In this document: positions 35,661-47,730 of the stretch, one piece after another | How positions within the stretch are numbered: the stretch's first letter is position 1 | How the letters are laid out: each line of letters opens with the position of its first letter | Assembly: GCA_958298945.1 (NCBI GenBank) | Contig: OY282609.1 | Coordinates: 59,802,220-59,866,219 of the forward strand | Direction of reading: 5' to 3' | Source of the DNA: Atherix ibis | Lineage: Eukaryota; Arthropoda; Insecta; Diptera; Athericidae | DNA length: 64,000 bases | Translations under genes and position numbers: made by a program | The notes under the pieces: generated by a model | The model's input: only the letters and a program-made list of their open reading frames with translations | What the model was told of the DNA's origin: nothing | Databases searched by the model: none

Positions 35661-37049
35661 GTACCTAACAAGTGGTGTGGCACGTTAACTCAAATAATAA
35701 AATTTACGACGTTCTATAACATCGCGTACCTGCCGCACGAGGTAAAATCGTGTACTGCACGTCTAGAAGGGACTTACGTTCAAGCTTGAATCTTGCAGTA
35801 TCATTACTTTTCTGCCGAACCTCACAAAATACTATTTTCTAATGTTCTTTGTTGGCCAATTATAAAAATTAATACAAGATACACGTCCGTTCATATCTTT
35901 TTTTTCATCATTAAAAAACTCTTAAAATGTTAATAATATATTGAAAATTTTCAAATTTTATGCTGCATAAAAGGCTGTTTATTCTCTTTGGCAGGTAAGA
36001 GAATAGAGCAGCCTTAAACGCTCTCTCACCGGCTACCTATTTGGATCAATACCATTCTTCCAAAAGTCATATGGTATAGGTCATAAAAATATCCAATGAC
36101 ACAAACTACATAAAACTGGGAGTTAAAAAGTTGGCAAAAGAATATAAAATAATTTTTTTTTAAATTTTATTTATTTTCCTGCATAACACATAAGTAAAAA
36201 AATCATTTAAAAATATTTTTTCTATTATGACTCATAAACTGATGTTAGATGTTTACAAATGACTGTTTGCTAAAAAAAACTATATCAAAAGTCTGTAATT
36301 AAATTTACACGAATAAAAAAAAACTATTGTTGAATATGTGAACGAATAAATTATTAAAATCTCAAATAGGCATGAACCGCATTTCCTGTACAAAAAAAAA
36401 ACAATTTTACCTTGATTGGCAGATAAAACTTAAATTAGTGTTTTAGAGGTGATGGCATCGATCATTAAAGGTGGGATTGATGGTATTTATAAATATTTTC
36501 CTATTGCATACTGTTCAAAAGTAGTATGGAAGTTATTTGATTTGCGGTTGTCCTTGTTGGTTGTGGTTCGTTTTTATTCTAATCAAAATATTTCCGCAAA
36601 TTTTTCGGATATTTTTTAAAAATTTAATATTATTTGTTTAATTTTGTTTTTTTTAGGTCTGAATATATAATTGTCTAATAATAATAATGGATAATTAGCA
36701 ATATTGTTGGTTAGAAAAACTCAGTAATTAGCAAGCAAGTAAATAAATTTAATTTCAAGTATTCGAAGTCTATTAACAAATAGGTTACTTGAAATCAGCT
36801 TTAGACTTATTCAGTTGGGATTTTTATAGGCTGTATTCTGATTTTATCAGTTCATAATAGCTTTATCATCTTGATGATGATACCTGTAAAGATAAGATAG
36901 TTATTTTTCCTTATCTAGATTATCAGAAAAATGTGATAATAATATTTGTGAGATTTATCAAATGGGCGTAGGTATTCAAAATTCAGTTTATTACGAGAGT
37001 CGTTGCGAAATATTCGGAAATTGACGTTGACATGTTTGTAAATGATAGT
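35661..37049. other. AT-rich DNA, no feature recognised
   Basis: No coding or repeat signal recognised. Confidence 0.5.
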
Positions 37050-37260
37050 AATTAGTAAATCATGTAAGCGAAAGTATAGACAAGACAGTCTTCGGGGCGA
37101 ATTTCGTGATGACTGTCCATCAACTGCTATTGTTGCCAAACACATCAAATATTTTAAAAAAAAATCGTGTATCGTATTAGGGATTAGCATGACAGCAATT
37201 AAATAATTTTGCATGATAGTCTAAATCTACACAAACTGTACGTGCGATTGGGATAGTTTA
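37050..37260 (+). mobile_element. fragment of a mariner-like transposase, HTH region
   Basis: Plus strand, two frames: GEFRDDCPSTAIVAKHIKYF, LGISMTAIK, then ILHDSLNLHKLYVRLG. This resembles the second HTH of mariner transposases (LGIS...ILHxxLxxxKLxxRW). No catalytic part. Confidence 0.45.
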
Positions 37261-37645
37261 TAATTTAACATAAGTAGAAGATCGGTTTGCGTCCAGTGCC
37301 CACAGTAATCTCTAACTTGACTTGCCTGCTAACCAAATAGCGTTTGATCCATTAGTCTCATTCCCATGTACTATATTTAATTTACTCAAACAAGCTACGC
37401 TCATTTACTCCACATACTTATAACAAATTGCCAATATTCCATATAATTGTTATTTTATTCAGTTTTACTTAGTCACCCAAAAGGGCCTAATGGTCGTAGC
37501 TCTTTTCATGGCCACATTGGCATATGTTTTAGGAACTCTTCCACAGGTTAAAGCCGAACTTTCAAAAAATAACTTAAATCGTCGCATTATCGTGATAATA
37601 CCAGCTCTCTTACGATACTGGCAGCGAATGAATATATAACTTGTA

Positions 37646-38699
37646 GACGGGGGCTTTTTAAAAAAGTATCGCGAATTTTGTTTTTTTTTTCAAAAATTAT
37701 TTATTCATGAATATCTATTTTGTCCTCTTCAAAGTAATCCCCACCAGATATTATACACTTGTGCCAACATTTTTTTCCAATCCTCGAAGCACTTCAAAAA
37801 ATCATATTTTGTGATCATGTTCAACTCCTCCTTCGATGCCGTTTTTATCTCCTTAATCGTAGCGTAGAGTCGTCCTTTCATTGGGCTCTTCAGTTTCAGG
37901 AATAAGAAAAAGAAGAAAACTGTACTTGGCGCGCTTTTTTCGGTCTTGGCTCGTGCACCACGCCCCTGCAATCGAACTTGGTGGCGCGCTTTTTTCGGTA
38001 TTGGCTCGTGCGGAAGCGTCGATGGGGATAATTGAGGTTTGGTTTCCACGTCATAACCATAAACCCATGATTCGTCACCACTTATGACCCTCTGGAGCAA
38101 ATTTGGTTCGTCGCGGACAGAGTCCAACAGCTCCATTACTATTTTTGGTCGAAATTGTTCAATTTTGGTACGAATTTCGTGGCGACCCGTCTCACGCCCA
38201 AATAATTGGTAAAAATCGAATGGCACGAGCCAATCGATATGTTTAAGTCCTCAGCAACTTCTCCAACGGTGATTCGACAATTGGTCAATCATATTTTCTT
38301 CATTTCGACAATGTTTTCGTCTGTTGTTGACGTGATCGGGCGTCCGACACGCTTTTCGTCGTTCACATCTTCTCGGCCCTCTGTGAACATTTTGTACCAC
38401 CGATAAACGTTGCTTCGGTCCAAGGTAGCTTCACCATATGCCACAGTCAACATTCAGAATGCGCCCGCGCAATTAATTTTGTTTTTCACATTTTTTGGAA
38501 TGGGCAAAAATCGAAGACAAGCCAAAACACGTGCAAGCAGCAAAGCAGCTGTCAAAAATTAACTGAACATTCAAAATGGGCGAACTTTTCGACATAAGTG
38601 AGAGACATGAGTACCAACATAACCACACAAAAAATCGAAAATCGAATATACATAACCCGCGGAAATTCAAAATTCGCGATATTTTTTGAACAGATCTCG
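37646..38699 (-). mobile_element. mariner family E copy 1 (E1), internally deleted
   Basis: The right TIR ends ...GAACAGATCTCG before TA 38700-38701; the left TIR is decayed (GACGGGGGCTTTTT...) after TA 37644-37645. The minus strand keeps KELLDSVRD-like and SGDESWVYGYDVETK, then jumps to LKLKSPMKGRLYATIKEIKT and FLKCFEDWKK, so the middle with the second and third Asp is lost. A 27-30-bp segment (gcgcgcttttttcggt.ttggctcgtgc) is duplicated at about 37930 and 37983. Confidence 0.8.
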
Positions 38700-41430
38700 T
38701 AGTTCCGTATAGTCCTGAGCTGTAACCTTACGATTTTTTTAAGTGCTCAAGAATTAAGGAGCAGATGCTTGCTTGGTAAACACTCTTGAATAATTAAAAA
38801 AATTTTTAGGTGATCTGTTATCAGGACTATACGGATGATGAATCATTTGATCCACATCGAGTGAGTCTGTTTTCACCAAAAACAGATGCTTGATGAGAAC
38901 AGAATCACTCGATGAGCCACGAATGGTTCTGTACCACTGCGTGGCTGTTACCAAATATGATGATTAGAATCGCTACAGTCATCCTGATTGCCCACATCTC
39001 ACCATAATTTAACTCAATAACTGCGTAAAACGAATTTTTATCCTGATCAACGACAATTTTCCTGTAAAAGGACAGATAACCAAATTTTTAATGATGTAGA
39101 CGATCTACATGGTCCCATGGTTCCCAACTCAGATGATGGAAGGAAGTTTTGGAATACAGGGAAATAGTGAAAGTATATTATTTTTACAGCAAAATTATCA
39201 TAAACATATCTACTATCTGACAGTATGGTAAAATTTCCAAATAATTCTCAATATTTCCATCACACTATCGTATAGGAAACACTAAAAAACACACAAACTA
39301 AATAAACAAAATAATAAAATTCCATCTATTATATTTAGAAATCTAAGAAATAAACCAAACCGTTTTTTTCTTCCAAAAGTAATCTTTATTTTTAGATACT
39401 TTAGATATTTTTTCACATTCGTACATTTTCCTATAATTTGATTTACAAAAAAAAAAAACGACAACATTATTTAAGCTGTGGATTTTGCGTATGTTTTGTT
39501 TTCAAACTTAAAAAAATTTTCTTTATAATTTAATGTGTGAAATTTTTTTCTCTTCAAATAAGATTTTGACGCAATAAGATTTATTGTTGTATATTTGGTA
39601 AATTACAACATTAAATCTGTAAATTTTATTTTTATTAATTAAAATTGGGGAGAAGATAAAAACACTTTTCAATATGTTCTATTATTTTTCATAATTTCAA
39701 TTTGATTGATGCAACTCCCGAATAGAATGTTTATTTAGGTGTTCCTAAGGAGTTTACAAGCTAATTGCGGAAATAGTGAATAAATTTCACTGAACTATTT
39801 GGAAAAAGTTTGCACCAATAGAAGTTTTGGTACGAATTATATACATTTATGAAAAAAATATAATTACGGGTACTTAAACTGTCATTCTACTTTTCAAAAA
39901 ACACACTTGCTTTAGGCTTTGAGCTATTTTTCACTGCATAGTCCGATGCTTTATGAGTGCTCATTTTTAAGGTGACTTACTACACCATAGCTGATATGAA
40001 AATTTGCACAGTTCATCTAAATCTATGCCATCGGTTTTTGTCATATTTCCGTAGTGCTGATTTGATGAATAATAGAGACGACACCTTTTAAACTGTGATG
40101 GTGGTGAATAGTAATGAAGGTAAATCTTTTGATTATGCTTCAGCTTTCAAAGATATTCCAAAAAAAAAATATTAAATTTAATTATTTTTCATTGCATATT
40201 TTTTTTGTAAGTCTACATAAATAAATACCATGTGTACTCTTAATAATACTCTTCCGTTATATTGTGTCATTTTTTATATAGGCTATGATTGTGCTCTATA
40301 GAAGTACTCACCTAGCTTGGCAAATTTATATTCAAATAAATGAGAAAGGAAAAAATTGGAGAGAAATATAACGAAGAGTGAGCATTTTATAATAAGAGGA
40401 ATAGAATTGAATCGAAAAGTAGTCAATGGGAGGGAGCGACTTTGCTGCAAACAAATTCATCATAGTCTTATGAGAGAATTAAAAATTCTACTCAAGTGAC
40501 GCCGTACGTGACTTGTACAAGATATGCTAATGCCTAGTAGATTATAATGTATAAGAGCCTATTTTTGAGCGCGGCCTTTTATCAAAAGCTCTCACTTCCT
40601 TTCCAACTCAATGTTTTGTTTTAGTGGCTTCTCTAGTAGATTTCATGTTTCGACATCTTCATCAAAATCATTGTCGTTTTGCTCGTATTTGATTCCCGCA
40701 CTCAAACAACAAAAGAAGATATTAAAATTATTGAAAGACTAGACAAACTTTCTTTAAACGAATTAGATTCGAAAGAGAAGAGACTGAAGATATTTTTAGA
40801 TGATACAAACGAAAGTGAGGGGGCGTACCAATTCTTTTTTAAATTTCTCCTCTTATACTTTTACAGGGTCACCTCAAAAGAATAACCTTAGATGTTTAAA
40901 ATTTTATAAATTTTTTTTTTTTGTTATTACAATATATTTAGAAAAATACTTTCAAAATTATTATAAATTCTGAGAATTCTGTCAAAAAATTTCAATTTAA
41001 AAAGAAATATTTTAATTTGCCAGAAGAAAAAAAAACAATAAAATAATTTAAATAAAAAACGTGAGAATTTATAAATATTATTAAAGTTGATCTTTTTCAC
41101 TTTAGGACTATTTACATTTATAATTAGGCATTTTGAATATTTAAAAACACGCTAAAATATTTTTTTTTTTAATAATGAGGTCAATGACTTTATGAAATAT
41201 TTTGAAAGTATTTGGAAATATATTTTTTGAAACAAAAACCGTTTTTTTCTTCTTAGAAATATTAAAATCATAAGCTAATTAGTTAAGATAAAAAACACAT
41301 GGTTGATAGTAGTTAGAAGACTTCATATGAGTAATTTTATGACTTTAACATAATTTGTAGCTTGAAAGTAAAATTTTTACTTGAATTAAAATAGATTTTT
41401 TTTTCTTTGGAAATTAAATTTTAATATTCT
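38700..41430. other. mostly unrecognised DNA with inverted repeats at its start
   Basis: Immediately after E1 lie two inverted repeats: 38705-38718 with 38820-38833 (14 bp, perfect), and about 38854-38874 with 38896-38917 (imperfect). An isolated 68-codon plus-strand frame at 40679-40885 reads KEDIKIIERLDKLSLNELDS, with no recognised family. The remainder is AT-rich and featureless. Confidence 0.45.
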
Positions 41431-41973
41431 TTTTGCAACACTGCGAACAAGCTTGTACGAAAGTTCCTCTAGACGTGTAGTACAAGTTTCAATTGAATTA
41501 GTATTTTTGAAGGTCGTTAAGAAAAAATGGAACAGTGAAATTGCGAGCAAACATGTGCCAGCAATATTTGTGTTAGGTCAGGTGAATTTGCAAATTCTAC
41601 TTACGAAAAGTTGCAACAAGCCCATAGGCTTAGGCCGTCGATTAATACTGTGCAGTCGCCTGTCAGACCGTGTAACACTGTGAAGTCTGTCAGAGCGCAT
41701 TGAAAGGCTAGGAAAAAAGGCTTCTGCGCTTCAGATCGGATACTTGAATGTTACACAATGATAACGCTCCTTGTCACACGGTCATCTCCATTACAATTTC
41801 TGTGGTTTTCCAGCCCTCTATTCTCTTGATCACAGCCCATGTGACTTATGTGATCCCCTATATAAAAAAAACACGCAAAAAGACAGAGTGCTCCGGAGGA
41901 GTTAAAGGCGGTTCTTACTGAAACCTTCCAGCACTGTTACGAAAACTGGCAACAACGCCTTCACCTATATATA

Positions 41974-43369
41974 TTGGGTTGTTCGGAAAGTAATTTCGTT
42001 TTTTTTATATAAAAATGAAAGACGATTTTCTTATAGTGAATTAATATTTTATTCAATTAAATATTGTCCAGTCCGATCCAATACCCTTTGCCATCTTTCT
42101 GACAGTAACATGATTCCACGCTTATAAAATGTTTGTTCTTTGCTGGAAGAAAACTAATCCAAGGGATTTTTGACCTCCTCATTGTAATTAAACGTTTTAC
42201 CATATAAAAATTTTTGTAGAGACCGGAACAAATGATAATCGGAAAGTGCTAGGTCTGGAGAAGAGTATGGTGAGTATGGCAGTATGTATATCCCATCCAA
42301 GCTCTAAAAGCTTTTGCAAAGTGGTCAAACTTGTATGTAGTTTCGCATTATCCTGTTGGAACACTGTGCAGAATCGATCGAATTTTTTCACAAGTAAGCC
42401 TTGCTATGTCAGCTGTCAAAATACGAGGTCTGATCAAAAAGTATCGCGAATTTTGAATTTCCGCGTGTTACGTTTATTCGATTTTTGATTTTTTTTTGTG
42501 GCGTTATGTTGGTGCTCGTGTCTCTGACTTATGCCGACAAGTTCGGCCATTTTGAATGTTCAGTAAATTTTTGACAGCTGCTTTGCTTGCACGTGTTTTG
42601 GTTCGTCTTCGATTTTTACCCATTCCAAAAAATGGATCAAAGAATCTGTTTCGGGAACAAGAAAAAGTCACAGTGGCTGTGGCATTATTAGTGTGTTGTT
42701 TTTGGTCACAAAATTTGCGCACAAGCAACGATGCCTGAGCAGGGGCGTTATCATGGTGCAAAAGCCAATTTTTGTTCTTCCACAAATCCGGGCGTTTCTG
42801 GCGGATTACTTCGGCCAACTTGCGCATAACTTGCAGGTAATATTCCTTATTGACCGTTCTACCCTGTGGCAAGAACTCATGATGCACCACGCCCCTGCAA
42901 TCGAAAAAAACTGTAAGCAAAATCTTCACATTCGACCGAACTTGGTGCGCTTTTTTCGGTCTTAGCTCATTCGGCAGCTTCCATTGGGATGATTGAGCTT
43001 TGGTTTTCACGTCATAACCATAAACCCATGATTCGTCACCAGTTATGACCCTCTGGAGCAAATTTAGGTCGTCGCGGACAGAGTCCAACAACTCCTTAGC
43101 AATGTTAATGCGATGTTGTTTTTTGGTCGAAAATGGGCAAAAATCGAAGACGAACTGGTTGGCATAAGTGAGAGACATGAGTACAAACATAACGCTACAA
43201 AAAAATCGAAAATCGAATATACGTGACCCGCGGAAATTCAAAATTTTCGATAATTTTTGAACAGACCTCATACATATGATTATGCGGCTTAAGTGTGAAG
43301 TTTGTTGTGAAAAATTACAATTAAGTCCTCTGTTGGGAAAAAACGAAATTACTTTCCGAACAACCCAAT
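41974..43369 (-). mobile_element. mariner family D copy 1 (D1), deletion derivative hosting mariner E2
   Basis: TIR TTGGGTTGTTCGGAAAGTAA at both ends, with TA at 41972-41973 and 43370-43371. The minus strand keeps only FQQDNAKLHTSLTTLQKLLE and a broken C-terminus, joined to 5' leader sequence near 42370, so most of the coding region is lost. The leader (compare 63660-63834) is split at 42423/43271 by element E2. Confidence 0.88.
42424..43270 (-). mobile_element. mariner family E copy 2 (E2), nested in D1, deleted
   Basis: TIR CGAGGTCTGATCAAAAAGTA at left and its complement at right, TA duplications at 42422-42423 and 43271-43272. The minus strand has KELLDSVRDDLNLLQRVITG, DESWVYGYDVKTKAQSS, FFDCRGVVHHEFLPQGRTVN and LLHHDNAPAQASLLVRKF. 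It lacks the N-terminus and the third Asp block. Confidence 0.9.
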
Positions 43370-43415
43370 AGTTGCGCAAGAAAACTACTTAGAAGAGTAA
43401 AATAAAATTGTTGCA

Positions 43416-44034
43416 ACCAACCTGACAGCTAGAAATTTTTTCCGGATAAGAAGAGGATTTCTTATAAGATCCTCGGAAAAAAATTTTGTATTTGGTGAGA
43501 AAATACCCTGAAAGTAGCGAAGAATACTATTTCAGATAACCACCCTCCCCCCATTACCCCGCTCTTGTTGAAGAAAGTTGTCATAGTCTTAGACCAACCA
43601 ACGGATCACAAAAATATTTTCGATAATTCTTTCCACATTTTCAACTTTATCGCTTTTTTAACAGGTAAACGTTTGTATAACCTGAATTTAGATAATGTAT
43701 AAAATTTTCAATAGAATAAATTGGTAACAGAGGTTTTTCAACGACCCTAGTCACTATAGTACAATAAATTGAACTATAAAATATAAAAATTCATATATTT
43801 TTGTATAATTTTCAATCAGGAATGTTTTTCTGGGTATTTTTTTACCCGACTTCAACTTTCATTTGGGTGGGCGTTATCAGTTTAAAAAGCGAAGCTGGTT
43901 TATATTTAAAAGGCTAGATTTGTTATAGTTTTTTTTTAAAAAAATTTATGGAATATGTAAGTTTATTTGATCAGATTAAAAATCGGGATGTATAGTCTTA
44001 AACAAAGAAGTTAAGGGTAGTAGAACACTATACG
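43416..44034. other. AT-rich DNA, no feature recognised
   Basis: No coding or repeat signal recognised. Confidence 0.45.
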
Positions 44035-44165
44035 CCATCCAAATTCTGAGCATTTTTTGTACCCGTAATTTCGGTAAGGATGTTGAATAGATTGAATTGT
44101 TAGTAGTTGGCCAGTGGAATGTTAAAAATATTTCACTATTGGTTCAGTCTAAATTTCTACGTTTT
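44035..44165. repeat. unnamed dispersed repeat, second copy
   Basis: Aligns with 23655-23780: gccatccaaattctgagca, gtaaggatgttgaatagatt, ttgttagtagttggccagtg and cagtctaaattt. Function unknown. Confidence 0.5.
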
Positions 44166-44264
44166 TGGCTGAGGATGTGGTTTGCCATTCTGTAAGCATC
44201 GGACGATAAAGAGTTTCTCCAGCCAACTGATTAACACAGTTCATATCCCACACGGCACTCTTAT

Positions 44265-44350
44265 TTAAAATCTCTATTTTTGTTATCATTTCAAGTAACA
44301 TTAGTACCTGAAAAGTAATTGTCAGCGTCGCAATGCTAACAGGGTAATTG
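44265..44350 (-). mobile_element. 3' tail of the SINE family, copy 3
   Basis: The minus strand TTTTCAGGTACTAATGTTAC, TTGAAATGATAACAAA matches the 3' end of the SINE at 63375-63410, with weaker similarity upstream of it. The head is missing. Confidence 0.5.
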
Positions 44351-45899
44351 GCTACAGGTGACATACTAAGCCGTATTCGTGCTCGAGTACGTTTGTGTTC
44401 TTTTCGGAAGTCTTGTCAATAGATTGACTGATATTTTAAAATTGATAGACTAATAACGTTATTATTTCAAGTGAGATTTTATTTTATTTTCAAGCATAAA
44501 AATCTTCATCTTTAATTACCGACAACCTAAAGTGGTCTGACATTGAAAATATCAACATAACAAAAAAAAAGGATTTTCTTGAATAGCCACCCACCAGCTT
44601 TTTTTGGCAAAACTAACCTATTGTAAATGTAATTTTACCAATTTCCAATTTCGTTAAAGTTAGTTTTTCTTATTTTCAAAATGGACTATCCTTTTTCCTT
44701 TCCTAAGACTGATTTTCACCATTCTTTTCTAAAACAACAGAAATTGTTCTACTTTAAAGAGAAAAATACACTTTAAAATTGCAAATGTTTGGCAATAATT
44801 TCGAAAGGTATTTGAGAAGTGGACAAAAAATTCCTTTAGTATAATAGGAATGTGCATAATAGCTATTTTCAAAGTTCAAATCGAAATCGTAAAGAAAACA
44901 CTTTCTTATCAATGGCAAACTAATTCCAAATAAATACGAACACATTAGTTGTGACCATGTACAAATAACTTTTAACACAAACGTTTAGAATCATTAAAAC
45001 TTGCAAATAATCAATTAAAATGCCATTACGGTTGATTAGTTATAATTTTCTTCTAAAACTAAACCATGAATTGTAAATTTTTGTGTATTTTTATTCTCAT
45101 TCCTGTTGCTCATTTATTATGGAATCATTTGCTATAGAAATCAACTGCGAATTCCAATGACTATGAAAGAATCGTTTACTGGCTTTAAATAAACCGGAAC
45201 ATTGGTAAAAAGTGCCAAAATTATTAGCAAAAACATGCAAATTCAGTATTTTATATGTGAATCAAATTCGATAAATAAAAAGTCGTAGAGAAAAAAATGT
45301 CAATGACTTTTAAGGTTTCTTTACACGAATAAACAAAATCAAAATAATCAAGTATAAAAATAGAAATGAAACTTTTAATTTGCATATCATTTATGAACCT
45401 ACCTCAACAATAAATTGTTAATAGAGAAGGTAATCTTGAAAAACCACATCTCATATTCGAATGGGGTTTTGTGAGCTTTGATTAAAAGGATTTATCTTAT
45501 TTGGAAGGGAATCTGTTTTTATTAAACTTTCCTTCTTGCGATTATTTTTAAATATTGAACATTTTTATAATGAATTATTTGTGCATGTGGAATACCTGTT
45601 GAAAATATGATGACACAGTGGTTATTTTTTGCTTTGTTATATCTGATTTTTTTCTATAAGGCCGCTCCTTTAAACTGTAATCGATCGATATTCAATGAAA
45701 AATTTAAAGAAAGTGGTACTAGTGGCATTAGCTATTTAACTAAATTACTTATAAAAAAAACTGAAGTATTAGTGCATAGAAGTATGGTTACAAAGGAGTA
45801 TAATTCTACAAGCTCGCGTATACAATTTTAAGCTTTTATGGTATAGGTAGAAATAAATATTTATACAAATTAAAAACCAAAACCTATAAAAGGACACTC
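44351..45899. other. AT-rich DNA, no feature recognised
   Basis: Only short frames. A 74-codon plus-strand frame at 45607-45831 opens with a hydrophobic stretch (LFFALLYLIFFYK) but has no recognised homologue. Confidence 0.4.
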
Positions 45900-46330
45900 C
45901 GATCCGACAGAACATGGACTAAGTTTATTATTTTTCCAATTTCTTGAAAAATCCAAACAGTGCAATTTTTGAAATTTTTTGAAAAGTTCGGAGTCGAATT
46001 TTCGCAAATGAGTGTACTCTCAAAAATTGTTTTTTGACTGAAAAAGAAAAACGAAAATCGATCGAAAGACACTAAATCTGGACAAAAAAATTTAAAACTT
46101 TGATAATTGCGAGTAAAATTTGTGGTTTTTTATAAAATTGCTGAAAATTCTGAGTACTCAAATTTACCCATGTAAGTGTAGTCACAAAAAGTCAAAGGAT
46201 TTTTTAACAACTTCTGAAAAATTTCAAGACTTTAATATACGCACATGAGTATATCCTCAATAATTGAAATTTTTACACATTATAATACCGAAATCAGTAG
46301 GAAGACACTATCTGATAAAACCGTCGATAC
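45900..46330. repeat. degenerate AT-rich satellite, second locus
   Basis: Contains ATTTTCGCAAATGAGTGTAC with tctcaaaaattg, gaaaatcgatcgaaagacact, and decayed repeats near 46170 and 46245. It is the reverse orientation of the intronic copies at 7330-8640. Confidence 0.5.
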
Positions 46331-46879
46331 AGCATTGGTTTGGTTACTCTTGAAATTTGTTTTTTGTGTAATTTTGTAAAAATTTCTAGCATTGAAGAAA
46401 TTCTTTTTTTTTTACATAAAAAAATTAAATTTCGATTTAAGAACTTTGGAAAAATATTGAATTTGTATAAAATAATGTAAATAACATTGGCTTGAGCAGA
46501 TATTATTGTAGTAAATTTATGACTAAAAATTATACCAAATCAAATTTGAACAAATCAATGTAACCATAGAATGGGTTTTGTTCTTTATTATCGACTATAA
46601 TTAATAAATTACAACATTCGAGGATCAACGGAAATAAATCAAAAATATTGTCTAATCTATACAATTTTCTTTAAATTTCAAAATATCTGCTGACCAGGAA
46701 ATCGTAGAATCGTAGGGGTTGGGAGTGTCTACGGTACTAAGAAGATGCAAAAACCCCCGACTCATAAATATATAGTAAAATTTGCCTAGAATTGGTTAAT
46801 GGATTGGGTGATTCCATACTAATCTTCACAAATGAACATAATTGGCTATTATCTGTGGGCCTGGACATTTTTGATGAAA

Positions 46880-47730
46880 AAATCGAAGGAGTACTATAAT
46901 GACCAGCAGGAAAGGAAAGGAGACTATTGCTCTCATCATCAATGACTGCGATAGAATTTCACAGCTATCGCTTCAATACCAGAAAGATAGACACCAGGTT
47001 GATCTTTGTCGAATCTTTGAACGCCTAACAACGAAGAGCCCAAAAGAGTGGAGGCAAGCACCTGCGTGTCCGTTATCAGTTCTTCGCTACTATGCACAGT
47101 CCCTGTTTGGTCAGAAGCTATAGCGACCAAATCGTCCAAGCATCAGGCGATGGCGGTATAGCGTCAGAGCGCACTTCGACACCCGAAAGCATTTTATACT
47201 TTCTCGTATGACTCTGCCTACGTAATCGGTGACATGACGCCAATCGAGCATTTGGCTCTTTCATCGAGGATCTTTCGAGTAACAGGATCTTTCATCGAGG
47301 ACGAGACGAAAAAGAAATTCATCGGAGCACCGTCACGTGCATGGGAAAGATCATGAAGAAGTGGACCACAATATGGCTTAGTTTATGACTGGAATCGATT
47401 TCTTCTGCCCCACTTATGTCTTTTTCCAAAAGTCCCACGTACTGGAGGTTTCGGTATCTCTACAGCGTCTTCGGAAGATTTCCCCCTACCTACTTGTTTA
47501 TTGCGAAAATGGCGATATCAAGTATGCAATCTTACAAAATATAGGTTCCACTTTCCACGGCAAACTGTTGGGGAATTCGGACGTCAATTGAGACTGCAAA
47601 CACACTCCCCAAACAACACAATGTAAGAATTTATTTTGCAGCCTTGGAAACCATTCGTGGCTTACCCGATCCTCAAATGCATTCGATATTGTTTGCTGAA
47701 TAACTAAACCAATCTCATCCGTCATGCCAT
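46880..47730 (+). mobile_element. decayed R1/LOA-like non-LTR retrotransposon, C-terminal end
   Basis: Plus strand: YDSAYVIGDMTPIEHLA (compare VISGMIPIxLLA of R1/LOA polymerases), then KKWTTIW, LEVSVSLQRLRKI, YCENGDIKYAILQ and FCSLGNHSWLT in shifting frames. The YCEN...H-like stretch fits the cysteine motif after the polymerase domain. Too decayed for a firm clade. Confidence 0.5.

Larger units (their letters stand above)
41700..43415 (+). mobile_element. mariner family G remnant, C-terminal part, split by mariner D1
   Basis: Plus strand near 41750: HNDNAPCHTV (second Asp block), then frames lost. From 41897 the frame reads ELKAVLTETFQHCYENWQQR and LHL, where D1 is inserted. After 43369 it resumes VAQENYLEE and a stop, as in the usual mariner end (CVAAQGNYFE). 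Removing D1 and one TA rejoins the frame exactly. The N-terminal part is not recognised. Confidence 0.72.

Noticed and set aside
42556..42965. Plus-strand frames within mariner E copies
   Set aside because: Antisense to readable transposase sequence.
46899..47139. Overlapping 66- to 74-codon frames as a host gene
   Set aside because: Neighbouring sequence carries R1/LOA polymerase-like motifs in broken frames, so a decayed retrotransposon is the simpler reading.
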